A program made the translations under genes and the position numbers. Of a stretch of DNA of 64,000 nt, positions 50,955 to 59,618 are shown one piece after another (position 1 is the first letter of the stretch; each line of letters starts with the position of its first letter). The stretch comes from CBDAPX01 sp965198725 (lineage in GTDB: Bacteria > Pseudomonadota > Alphaproteobacteria > Rhodobacterales > Rhodobacteraceae), in contig CBDAPX010000001.1 of the NCBI GenBank assembly GCA_965198725.1, positions 992,001-1,056,000 on the forward strand, in the 5' to 3' direction. The notes beneath the pieces were generated by a model. That model did not search any database. It was not told the DNA's origin and saw only the letters and a list, made by a program, of their open reading frames with translations.

Positions 50955-50984
50955 CTTATTGCATTTTAAGAAAGTCTCCTAGCG

Positions 50985-52652
50985 TTAATTTCCCAAAATG
51001 CGGGGCAATCTCAGACCATTTTCGCGCGCGCATTTCACGGCATCTTCGTATCCCGCATCCGCGTGCCGCCAGACCCCGCTTGCGGGATCGTTCCACAACA
51101 CCCTTTCCAGACGCGCGGCTGCAGCGTCGGTGCCATCCGCGCAAATGACCATGCCCGCATGTTGGCTAAAGCCCATGCCAACGCCACCGCCGTGATGCAA
51201 CGACACCCACGTTGCGCCGGATGCCGTGTTGATCAAGGCGTTCAGCAGTGGCCAGTCCGACACCGCGTCCGACCCATCCTTCATCGCCTCGGTTTCACGG
51301 TTGGGAGACGCGACAGAGCCGCTGTCCAGATGATCTCGCCCGATCACCACGGGGGCCGAAAGCTCGCCTGATTTGACCATCTCGTTAAACGCCAGACCAA
51401 GCTTGTGTCGCACCCCAAGACCGACCCAACAGATCCGCGCGGGCAGCCCTTGGAAACTGATCCGGTCGCGCGCCATATCCAGCCAGTTGTGCAGATGTGG
51501 ATCATCCACCAGCTCTTTTACCTTCGCGTCGGTTTTATAGATGTCCTCGGGGTCGCCGGACAATGCGCACCAGCGGAACGGACCGATACCGCGACAGAAC
51601 AGTGGGCGGATATAGGCCGGTACAAAACCCGGAAAGGCAAAGGCGTTTTCCAGTCCCTCTTCCAACGCGACCTGGCGAATGTTGTTGCCGTAATCCAGCG
51701 TTGGAACCCCGGCGTTCCAGAAATCCACCATCGCGGCGACATGTGTTTTCATGGACGCGCGCGCGGCGGCTTCGACGGCTTTGGGGTCAGTTTCACGCTT
51801 GTCGCGCCACTCTGCCATGGACCAGCCTTGCGGCAAGTAGCCGTTGATCGGATCATGTGCAGATGTCTGGTCGGTGACAATATCCGGCCGGACACCACGC
51901 CGCACGAGTTCCGGAAATATGTCGGCGGCATTGCCCAAAAGACCGACTGATTTCGCCTCACCTGCCTTGGTCCAGCGGTCAATCATTTCCAGCGCTTCGT
52001 CCAGCGTGTCGGCGCGCTCGTCCACATATTTTGTCCGCAACCGAAAATCGATGCTGTCGGGGTTACATTCAACAGCGAGACAGCAGGCCCCTGCCATCAC
52101 CGCGGCCAAAGGCTGGGCGCCGCCCATTCCGCCCAATCCACCTGTCAAGATCCACTTGCCGGTCAGGTCACCGCCATAGTGCTGGCGTCCGGCTTCGACA
52201 AAGGTTTCATACGTGCCCTGAACGATGCCTTGTGATCCGATATAAATCCAAGACCCCGCGGTCATTTGGCCATACATGGCCAGACCTTTTCGGTCGAGTT
52301 CGTTGAAATGGTCCCAAGTGGCCCAGTGCGGCACAAGGTTGGAATTTGCGATCAGGACGCGGGGCGCATCGCTGTGGGTCTTGATAACCGCAACCGGGCG
52401 ACCCGATTGCACGATCATCGTCTCGTCATCATCCAGCGTCTTCAGCGTTGCGACCATCGCATCAAAATCGCTCCACGTCCGCGCCGCGCGACCAATACCG
52501 CCATAGACCACCAATTCATGCGGGTTTTCGGCGACGTCTGGGTGCAGGTTGTTCATCAGCATCCGCATGGGCGCCTCGGTCAGCCAGCTTTTCGCCGTCA
52601 AATCAGGCCCGGTTGGCGGAAACACATCCCGCGTGTTTTTGCGATCAAGCAT
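50985..52652 (-). CDS. hutU: Urocanate hydratase
   Basis: Second step of histidine degradation, urocanate to imidazolonepropionate, with tightly bound NAD. 555 residues with WILTGGLGGMGGAQPLAAVM, VDERADTLDEAL, GLGVRHKLGLAFNEMVKSG and SLHHGGGVGMGFSQHAGMV, all diagnostic. AAGGAGG lies five bases before ATG 52652. Last gene of hutI-hutH-hutG-hutU. Confidence 0.97.
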   Translation of the reverse strand: MLDRKNTRDVFPPTGPDLTAKSWLTEAPMRMLMNNLHPDVAENPHELVVYGGIGRAARTWSDFDAMVATLKTLDDDETMIVQSGRPVAVIKTHSDAPRVLIANSNLVPHWATWDHFNELDRKGLAMYGQMTAGSWIYIGSQGIVQGTYETFVEAGRQHYGGDLTGKWILTGGLGGMGGAQPLAAVMAGACCLAVECNPDSIDFRLRTKYVDERADTLDEALEMIDRWTKAGEAKSVGLLGNAADIFPELVRRGVRPDIVTDQTSAHDPINGYLPQGWSMAEWRDKRETDPKAVEAAARASMKTHVAAMVDFWNAGVPTLDYGNNIRQVALEEGLENAFAFPGFVPAYIRPLFCRGIGPFRWCALSGDPEDIYKTDAKVKELVDDPHLHNWLDMARDRISFQGLPARICWVGLGVRHKLGLAFNEMVKSGELSAPVVIGRDHLDSGSVASPNRETEAMKDGSDAVSDWPLLNALINTASGATWVSLHHGGGVGMGFSQHAGMVICADGTDAAAARLERVLWNDPASGVWRHADAGYEDAVKCARENGLRLPRILGN

Positions 52653-52663
52653 TTGAACCTCCT

Positions 52664-53467
52664 TCAATGGCCAAGCGCGCCACTGCGCGCCCTGCGGTCA
52701 AGTGTGTTGAGAATTGTGGATAGAACGGGTCGGATCTGATCCGCGCGGCCACGGCGATACGTCCACGGGGCGGCCTCTTCCATGTAGGCGCGCTGGGCGG
52801 TCTCCATTTGGATCGCATGAATGCCATCAGCGGGCTTGCCGTAATGACGTGTTGTCCACCCGCCTTTGAAACGACCATTCAAAACTGTCTGGTCGGGGTT
52901 TGCGGCCATGCAGGCTTCTAACGCTGACGTTTCAATTGCCGTGTCGCAGGTCGTGCCGAGATTGGTTCCGATGTTGAACACGGGCAAGGTTCCTTCAAAG
53001 AGAAACGAGATGTTCGACCGGATCGAATGACAGTCATACAGGATGGCGACACCGTGAAGAGCTTTGATCCGGGAAAGCTGTTCTTCAATTGCCTGGTGAT
53101 ACGGTGCGTGAAATGCGGCGCATCGCGCATAGATTTCATCCGCTGAGGGTTCCTGCCCTTCTTTCCAGATCGAGCGCCCGTCAAAATCGGTCTGCGGGCA
53201 CAACCCGGTGGTGTTCTGGCCGGGATACAAGGACCCGCCGGCAGGGTCGCGGTTGGCGTCAATGACATAGCGGTGGACGTCAGATGCGACGACGGTGCAA
53301 TCCGCCAGCAGCCCATCGTAAAGCTTCGGGATGTGCCAATCGGTATCTGCCAGCGCCCGACCAACAACGTTGAGGCGGCCGATCAGGTCTTCTGGCACAA
53401 ACGTGCCCGCGTGTGGCTGACCCAAAAGGATGGGTCCGGACCCTTCGAAAACGCGGGGCAGCATCAT
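52664..53467 (-). CDS. hutG: N-formylglutamate deformylase
   Basis: 267-residue FGase-family hydrolase (N-formylglutamate amidohydrolase), with the metal motif of LGQPHAGTFVPEDL, ANRDPAGGSLYPGQ and LYDCHSIRSNISFLFEG. Together with hutF it defines the five-step route through N-formylglutamate, releasing formate. The ATG overlaps the hutH stop. Confidence 0.92.
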   Translation of the reverse strand: MMLPRVFEGSGPILLGQPHAGTFVPEDLIGRLNVVGRALADTDWHIPKLYDGLLADCTVVASDVHRYVIDANRDPAGGSLYPGQNTTGLCPQTDFDGRSIWKEGQEPSADEIYARCAAFHAPYHQAIEEQLSRIKALHGVAILYDCHSIRSNISFLFEGTLPVFNIGTNLGTTCDTAIETSALEACMAANPDQTVLNGRFKGGWTTRHYGKPADGIHAIQMETAQRAYMEEAAPWTYRRGRADQIRPVLSTILNTLDRRARSGALGH

Positions 53468-55002
53468 GCGGAAAGCTCCGGCAGCGGAACACCAGCCGCA
53501 GAGGTCACCGATGCATTGCGGATCAATTCAGCTGCGTCGGCGATGTTTGTCGCCATCCACCGATCTTCCTGCAATGCGGGGACAATTGCCCGCAAGCGCG
53601 TGATGCAGGCCGCCAGCGGCGGGCTGGTCGTCAGGGGCTGGCGAAACTCGATGCCCTGCGCTGCGCATAGCAATTCAACACCAAGGATATGGTGCAGGTT
53701 CCCCAGCATCTTTTTCAGCCGAAACGCACCATGGGCCGCCATCGACACATGGTCCTCTTGATTGGCCGATGTCGGCGTCGAGTCCGTCACGCAAGGGTTT
53801 GCCAGGTGCTTGTTCTCGCTCATCAAGGCGGCGGTGGTGACCTCGGCAATCATCAGGCCGGAATTCAAACCGGGTTCGGGTGTCAGGAAGGGTGGCAGGT
53901 CGAAAGACAGTGTTGGGTCGACCATCAAAGCCACACGGCGCTGGGCAATGGCGCCCATTTCGGAAACAGCAAGCGCCATCATGTCGGCGGCAAACCCAAC
54001 CGGTTCGGCGTGAAAGTTACCGCCGGACACGATGAGACCCGACTGGCTGAGAACCAATGGATTGTCGGTGGCGGCGTTTGCTTCGATCTCCAGCGTTTGC
54101 GCGGCCTGGCGCAAAACATCCATCGCTGCGCCCGTCACCTGTGGCTGGCATCGGATGCAATAGGGATCCTGAACCCGCGTATCCCCTTCGCGGTGGCTCT
54201 CTCTTATCTCGGACGCGTCAAGCAGCGCGCGCATGGTTCTGGCGGCATCTATCTGGCCCTTGTGGCCACGCAGTGCGTGGATTTCCTGCTGTAACGGCGC
54301 TGTGGATCCCATGATGGCATCGGTCGACAAGGCCGAGACGATCAATGCGGATTGCATCGCCCGCCAAGCATCGAACAGGCCGATCAAGGCAAAGGCCGTC
54401 GAAAACTGTGTGCCGTTGATAAAAGCGAGCCCTTCTTTCGGACCTAGATCAATTGGGGCCAGCCCGGCCTTTGCCAAAGCTTCGGCCCCAGGAAGGACCG
54501 CCCCGTCATACTCGGCAAAGCCATGGCCGATGATCACGGCCGTCATATGCGCCAATGGGGCCAAATCCCCGGATGCGCCAACCGACCCTTGTTCAGGGAT
54601 CACCGGTGTGACACCCCGCGCCAGCATATCCTGCAAAAGCGCGATCAGCTCCCACCGAACGCCGGATGCGCCGCGTCCAAGCGACAACAGTTTCAAGACC
54701 ATGATCAGTCGCGCCTCGATTCGCGCAATGGGTGCACCGACGCCGCAGCAATGCGACAGGATCAGGTTTTGTTGCAGTGTCGCGGTATCTTCGGACGCTA
54801 TTTTCATGCTGGCCAGTTTGCCAAAGCCGGTATTGACGCCGTAAACGGGCACCTCACCATGAGAGGCTGCCAAAATCTGTGCGGCTGCCGCGTCGACGTC
54901 TTGCCTACAAGACGGGTGGAGTGTCACGGCAAGGTCTTCGCGATAAACCGCTTCAAGCTGGCGCAGGGTCACTTGGCCGGGTGTCAGTTCAATAGCGGTC
55001 AC
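53464..55002 (-). CDS. hutH: Histidine ammonia-lyase
   Basis: First step of histidine degradation, to trans-urocanate and ammonia. 512 residues with A143-S144-G145 in GSVGASGDLAPLA, which forms the MIO cofactor, and GVNTGFGKLAS and QDPYCIRCQPQVTG around the active site. The start is GTG 55002, overlapping the hutI stop by four bases. Confidence 0.97.
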   Translation of the reverse strand: MTAIELTPGQVTLRQLEAVYREDLAVTLHPSCRQDVDAAAAQILAASHGEVPVYGVNTGFGKLASMKIASEDTATLQQNLILSHCCGVGAPIARIEARLIMVLKLLSLGRGASGVRWELIALLQDMLARGVTPVIPEQGSVGASGDLAPLAHMTAVIIGHGFAEYDGAVLPGAEALAKAGLAPIDLGPKEGLAFINGTQFSTAFALIGLFDAWRAMQSALIVSALSTDAIMGSTAPLQQEIHALRGHKGQIDAARTMRALLDASEIRESHREGDTRVQDPYCIRCQPQVTGAAMDVLRQAAQTLEIEANAATDNPLVLSQSGLIVSGGNFHAEPVGFAADMMALAVSEMGAIAQRRVALMVDPTLSFDLPPFLTPEPGLNSGLMIAEVTTAALMSENKHLANPCVTDSTPTSANQEDHVSMAAHGAFRLKKMLGNLHHILGVELLCAAQGIEFRQPLTTSPPLAACITRLRAIVPALQEDRWMATNIADAAELIRNASVTSAAGVPLPELSA

Positions 55003-56204
55003 ACCACGCCTCCGAAAATGCGTTTGTAAATTGGGTTAAAGCCGATCCGATAGGACAGCTCGGCCGGGTGTTTCACATCCCAAACCGCCAGATCAGCGCG
55101 AAGGCCCGGCTGGATCGTGCCCCGGTCCCGCAGCCCAAGGGCCAAAGCAGCATTCCGTGTGACCCCGGCCAATGCTTCCTCCGGTGTCATGCGAAACAGC
55201 GTTGCACCCATGTTCATCGCCAACAGGATCGATGTCATCGGGGAAGAGCCCGGATTTGCATCCGTGGCCAGAGCCATCGGTACGTCATGGGCCCGGAACA
55301 GCGAGATCGGCGGCGCCTGTGTTTCGCGCAAGGTATAAAACGCACCCGGCAAGATGACGGCGGCTGTGCCGGCCTTTGCCATCGCCTGAACGCCGGCGTC
55401 GTCGACATATTCGACATGATCCGCCGAGAGCGCGCCGTATTCTGCGGCCAGCGCGGCTCCGCCCAGATTGGATAATTGTTCGGCGTGCAGTTTGACCGGC
55501 AGGTTCAGCGACTTGGCGGCGTCGAACACAGGCCGCATCTGATCTGGCTGAAACGCGATCCCTTCGCAAAACCCATCCATGGCATCCACCAGACCTTCTG
55601 CTTGGGCGCGATGCAACGTTGGGATACAGACCTCTTCGATGTAACGGTCACCATCCGTTCCGAATTCGGGCGGAATGGCATGCGCGCCCAAAAAGGTTGT
55701 TTTGATATCGACCGGGCGCATCGTCGCCAACTGCCGTGCCGCGCGCAACATGCGCAGCTCTGTTTCCTGATCCAGCCCGTACCCCGACTTAATCTCAATC
55801 GTGGTGACGCCTTCGGCAATCAAGGCGTCCAACCGGGGCAGTGCCGTTTCAACCAAACTCTCAACAGATGCGTCGCGCGTGGCTTTCACGGTCGAAATGA
55901 TGCCGCCACCGGCGCGCGCGACGTCTTCGTAACTGGCGCCATTCAGGCGCATCTCAAATTCCATCGCACGATCGCCGCCAAATACAAGATGCGTGTGGCA
56001 ATCAATCAAACCCGGCGTAACCAACCGGCCGTTCAGATCGATCATCCGGGCCGATGCAAATTCTTCTGGTCGAGAGGCTAGATCACCGACCCACGCAATA
56101 TGGTCATCCCGCAAGATGATCGCGTTTGCGGTGTCCAGACCATAGGCCGTGTCGCCATGTTGCAGTGTCGCGATCCGACAATTCTGAAGGAGCGTGAGAG
56201 CCAC
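54999..56204 (-). CDS. hutI: Imidazolonepropionase
   Basis: Third step, opening the imidazolone ring to N-formimidoylglutamate. 401 residues with the amidohydrolase zinc motif DCHTHLVFGGDR, KLHAEQLSNLGG and ATDANPGSSP. GTG 56204 with GAGG five bases before it. First gene of the four-gene hut operon, reading away from hutF. Confidence 0.96.
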   Translation of the reverse strand: MALTLLQNCRIATLQHGDTAYGLDTANAIILRDDHIAWVGDLASRPEEFASARMIDLNGRLVTPGLIDCHTHLVFGGDRAMEFEMRLNGASYEDVARAGGGIISTVKATRDASVESLVETALPRLDALIAEGVTTIEIKSGYGLDQETELRMLRAARQLATMRPVDIKTTFLGAHAIPPEFGTDGDRYIEEVCIPTLHRAQAEGLVDAMDGFCEGIAFQPDQMRPVFDAAKSLNLPVKLHAEQLSNLGGAALAAEYGALSADHVEYVDDAGVQAMAKAGTAAVILPGAFYTLRETQAPPISLFRAHDVPMALATDANPGSSPMTSILLAMNMGATLFRMTPEEALAGVTRNAALALGLRDRGTIQPGLRADLAVWDVKHPAELSYRIGFNPIYKRIFGGVV

Positions 56205-56256
56205 CGAGACCTCGCTGAATTTTAAGGTTGCGGGATTGATTGTATGTGCTTAATTT

Positions 56257-56276
56257 TATTATGTCCAATCATAATA
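56257..56276. promoter_or_regulatory. Dyad TATTATG-6-CATAATA between hutI and hutF
   Basis: A perfect 7-bp inverted repeat with a six-base spacer ends 10 bp before the hutF start in the 82-bp divergent gap. TTGTATGTGCTTAA at 56240-56253 also resembles one half of the HutC box known from Pseudomonas (TTGTATGTACAA type, from recollection). Either could be the operator of the HutC regulator at 58888. Confidence 0.5.
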
Positions 56277-56286
56277 GGGCCTGAGA

Positions 56287-57639
56287 ATGAGGATTTTTGC
56301 AAACCGCGCCTACCTCAGCACCGGTTGGGCAAATGATGTGCTTGTGCATGTCGAGCAAGGCAAGATTGCCGGTCTGGATACAGAGGCCGACGCGCATCGT
56401 GGTGACCACTCGGTCGACGTCCTTTTGCCCGCGATGTCCAATCTGCACAGCCACGCCTTTCAGCGCGCCATGGCAGGCATGACCGAGTATCGCGCCAAGG
56501 GTAAAGAGAGCTTTTGGACATGGCGTACCCTGATGTACCGCTATTTGGACCAACTGACGCCGGACCAGATATCAGCCGTTTCAGAACTTGCCTTCATGGA
56601 GATGTTAGTGGCTGGGTATGCCGCCGTTGGCGAGTTTCACTATGTCCATCACGCGCCGGGCGGACAGCCTTATGACGACCTTGCAGAGCTTTCGGCGCGT
56701 GCCATGTACGCCGCCCAGTCCGTTGGCCTGGGAATGACGCACCTGCCGGTTCTTTACACATATGGCGGTGTGGATGGTCGCCCGCTGACAGGGGGGCAGA
56801 AACGGTTCGGGAATGACGTTGACCAGTTCTCTGCTCTTGTAGAGCGATGCCATACAATCGCCCGCGATCTTCCACCCGACACATCAATCGGCATCGCACC
56901 GCATTCCTTACGCGCCACCAATCCGGATGACCTGTCGCGCATTGTGGAACGGTTTCAAGACGGTCCCGTCCATATGCATATCGCGGAACAGCAGGCCGAG
57001 GTTGAAGAGGTGCGGGCCCATACAGGTGCTAGGCCGGTTGAATGGCTGTTGGGCCACGTCGATGTATCTGACCGATGGTGCCTGATACACGCAACGCACA
57101 TGACAGATGCCGAAGCCCAAGGTCTTGCCAATCGGGGTGCTGTTGCGGGGCTGTGTCCGGTGACCGAGGCCAATCTGGGTGATGGGGTTTTCAACGGTCC
57201 GGTCTATCAAGCGGCGGGCGGAAGGCTGGGCATTGGCTCAGACTCCAACATCAATATTTCGGTGCCAGAAGAGCTGCGGATGCTAGAGTATTCCCAACGC
57301 CTCTTTCACCGCGAACGGAACGTTTTGGCGCCAGAGGCCGGATCGACGGGCGAGTGGCTTTATACCGTTGCCGCCGCGGGTGGGGCACATGCACTCAATC
57401 GGAATACCGGGGCGATCGAGGTTGGAAAGCTGGCTGATCTGGTGGCAATCGACACGACGGATGCCTGCCTTTGCCTGTTGCAGGACGATCAGATTTTTGA
57501 CGGTTTCATTTTCGCCGGATCTGACCGGGTGATCACGGATGTCTGGTCAGCCGGGCGACATCAGGTCCAAAACGGTCGCCATATTGCCCGGGACGAAATC
57601 GTGTCTCGGTTCCGTCAGTCCCTGTCTGAACTGAAGTGA
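56287..57639 (+). CDS. hutF: Formimidoylglutamate deiminase
   Basis: Converts N-formimidoylglutamate to N-formylglutamate and ammonia. 450 residues with NLHSHAFQRAMAGMTEYR (zinc HxH), MHIAEQQAEVEEV, IHATHMTDAE and GSDSNINISVP. Forms the hut pathway with hutH, hutU, hutI and hutG. Divergent from hutI. ATG 56287 has AGGG ten bases before it, a weak ribosome site. Confidence 0.96.
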   Translation: MRIFANRAYLSTGWANDVLVHVEQGKIAGLDTEADAHRGDHSVDVLLPAMSNLHSHAFQRAMAGMTEYRAKGKESFWTWRTLMYRYLDQLTPDQISAVSELAFMEMLVAGYAAVGEFHYVHHAPGGQPYDDLAELSARAMYAAQSVGLGMTHLPVLYTYGGVDGRPLTGGQKRFGNDVDQFSALVERCHTIARDLPPDTSIGIAPHSLRATNPDDLSRIVERFQDGPVHMHIAEQQAEVEEVRAHTGARPVEWLLGHVDVSDRWCLIHATHMTDAEAQGLANRGAVAGLCPVTEANLGDGVFNGPVYQAAGGRLGIGSDSNINISVPEELRMLEYSQRLFHRERNVLAPEAGSTGEWLYTVAAAGGAHALNRNTGAIEVGKLADLVAIDTTDACLCLLQDDQIFDGFIFAGSDRVITDVWSAGRHQVQNGRHIARDEIVSRFRQSLSELK

Positions 57640-57649
57640 TCGCATCAGA

Positions 57650-58762
57650 TCAGCCGAAACTCAATTGTCCATCTGCCGCTTGACCGACGGCCCGACCGGG
57701 CGCGTCAAAGAGCGCGTTCATCTGCGGCATCTCTGCCAAAAGCGCGTCACCCCCCGGCAATCGTTCGGGGTAAAGCCGGCCATTATCCCAAACCGCCACA
57801 CCATCCAAGCGAACCGTTGGGTCCAAGATATTCAGTGAAATTTCACCCGGCCGATAGGCCCCGCAGGTGTGAAAATGCAAAAGCCGTGGGTTGCCAAAGG
57901 CCCCACCGCTCCACCGCTCCAGACTGGCACCGGCAGGTTGCAGATAGCTGCAGCCCGGATGAATGCCGACATGCCAGGAATGCACAAAATGCGTGTCTAT
58001 TCCGAGGTGATTGCCCACAAATTGGTAATGGGCGCGTGCGGCCGCAACGTCTTTTGGCTGACCATCAAAATTCGTGATTTGGTTTCCGTCGAACGAAACA
58101 AAGAGCGTTTCATGCAGCGCGCAGCTGTAAGGCTCGTAAAAATGCGATCCGGTGCCGGTCAGAAAACCACGTTGCGCAATTGTCCCTTGGAAGGCGCGCG
58201 CTGGGACAGGTGTGAAAACAGACAGCGGGAAACGTTTGCATGTCACGTCTGCATCTGCGGTCAGCGGATCCCGCACAGTTCCTTTGAAATCGGTTCCGTT
58301 TGGGCAGGTCACATGCACGACGCCCGCCGAAAAAACCGCCGCATCGACAAGCTGTTTGAGCCGCTGAAACCCGGAATAGGGCGTTCGTCCAAACGCAGAC
58401 GACAACATGCCCTGATCCAAGGCATAGCTGATCACCTGCGTCTTCTGAGTGCTGCTGGCGCGAAACCGCACCTGATCGCCGATTCGGGCAAAAAACACGG
58501 TGCAGTCGACAGCATCCATGGACCGCACAAGATCAGCGTCCGGGTCAGAGACGTGCCTTTGAAACGGAACCGCATATGTTTTGGCTTCAAGATCAATTTC
58601 AAGGCAAGCTTGGCTGACAGCGTGCACCAATTCAGGATCGTAGTATCCGTCGTTCTCGTTTTCATGCACAATCAGGATACGGTCGCCCGGTGAACACCCG
58701 GCACAGTCGAAAAACAGGTTTTCGACGGCTTGTTTTAGCGCGGCATTTGGGCGTCCGGTCAA
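57650..58762 (-). CDS. M29-peptidase/NicX-like putative metalloenzyme
   Basis: A 370-residue protein resembling the leucyl-aminopeptidase M29/2,5-dihydroxypyridine-dioxygenase (NicX) superfamily: GDRILIVHENENDGYYDPEL near the start, VHVTCPNGTDFKGTVRDP mid-protein (the TxxGTDF signature), and histidine-rich stretches HSWHVGIHPGC (261-271) and HFHTCGAYRPGE (296-307), which may bind metal. TTG 58762 is the likely start, with GGGAG eight bases before it. It is divergent to the GntR gene and stops against hutF. Peptidase and ring-cleaving functions are both possible. Confidence 0.55.
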   Translation of the reverse strand: MTGRPNAALKQAVENLFFDCAGCSPGDRILIVHENENDGYYDPELVHAVSQACLEIDLEAKTYAVPFQRHVSDPDADLVRSMDAVDCTVFFARIGDQVRFRASSTQKTQVISYALDQGMLSSAFGRTPYSGFQRLKQLVDAAVFSAGVVHVTCPNGTDFKGTVRDPLTADADVTCKRFPLSVFTPVPARAFQGTIAQRGFLTGTGSHFYEPYSCALHETLFVSFDGNQITNFDGQPKDVAAARAHYQFVGNHLGIDTHFVHSWHVGIHPGCSYLQPAGASLERWSGGAFGNPRLLHFHTCGAYRPGEISLNILDPTVRLDGVAVWDNGRLYPERLPGGDALLAEMPQMNALFDAPGRAVGQAADGQLSFG

Positions 58763-58830
58763 AAGGCGTGCTCCCTTTGGTCTGAATCATGTTTTGTCTT
58801 GGGAATCCCACTTGGACAGATCCATGATGG

Positions 58831-58848
58831 TTGTCAGAATGCAGACAA
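58831..58848. promoter_or_regulatory. Dyad TTGTC-8-GACAA upstream of the GntR gene
   Basis: Five-base inverted arms in the 125-bp divergent gap between the M29/NicX-like gene and the GntR regulator, 40-57 bp before the GTG start. A perfect TGGGAATCCCA palindrome lies nearby at 58800-58810. Either may be the autoregulatory operator. The motif is short, so chance is possible. Confidence 0.35.
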
Positions 58849-58887
58849 ATGTTATTTTAAGATCAGACATAAGAAAAGGCACAGGCG

Positions 58888-59577
58888 GTGCGAACAAGTT
58901 ATCAGGATATCAAAGCCGACGTTTTAAGCCGAATTCGCCAAAATATTTGGCCACCGGGGGCAAGCCTGCCCGGCGAGATTGAGCTGGCCAAGGAATTCGG
59001 ATGTGCCCGGGCGACTGTCAACCGCGCGATGCGCGAGCTGGTCGATGAAGGATATCTGGAGCGTAAACGCAAAGCCGGAACCCGGGTGAAAACCTCGCCA
59101 TCGCAGAAGGCGAACATTGCGATCCCTTTGATCCGGGAAGAGATCATGAACACGGGTGCAGAGTACCGTTATGCTCTGGTGGAAAAGGAAATCATCGCCG
59201 CCCCGGGATGGCTGCGCGCTCAGGTGCAGCTGTCAAAAGATACGGAAATTCTGCACCTGAAATGCATGCATTTCGCGTCCAACAAGCCGTATCAGCTGGA
59301 AGACAGATGGATCAATTTATCGACGATTCCTTCGGCCAAAGACGCCGATTTTGAAGAGCTGGGGCCCAACGAATGGCTGGTGCGCAAAATCCCGTTTTCT
59401 GAAATTGAGCTGACGATGTCCGCAACCAACGCAACGCAAGAGTTGGCAGATTACCTTGATCAGTCAGAAGGGGATGCGGTGTTTTTGATGGAACGCACCA
59501 CCTGGCTGAACGGCGAAAACGTCACCCACGCCCGGCTTTACCACACGCGGGACTACAAGATGCAGACCACGCAGTAA
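58888..59577 (+). CDS. hutC: GntR/HutC-family transcriptional regulator with UTRA domain
   Basis: 229 residues: GntR winged helix (LSRIRQNIWPPGASLPGEIE, LAKEFGCARATVNRAMRELV) and a UTRA effector domain (YALVEKEIIAAPGWLRAQV, LEDRWINLSTIP). HutC regulators respond to urocanate and repress hut genes, and the position supports that, but two gene blocks (hut and the LLM/ALDH block) could be its targets. GTG 58888 is the family start; AAGG lies about eight bases before it. Confidence 0.65.
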   Translation: MRTSYQDIKADVLSRIRQNIWPPGASLPGEIELAKEFGCARATVNRAMRELVDEGYLERKRKAGTRVKTSPSQKANIAIPLIREEIMNTGAEYRYALVEKEIIAAPGWLRAQVQLSKDTEILHLKCMHFASNKPYQLEDRWINLSTIPSAKDADFEELGPNEWLVRKIPFSEIELTMSATNATQELADYLDQSEGDAVFLMERTTWLNGENVTHARLYHTRDYKMQTTQ

Positions 59578-59618
59578 CGTCACGGATGCAGGCGGCCAAT
59601 CGCTATTCTGTTCGAATA

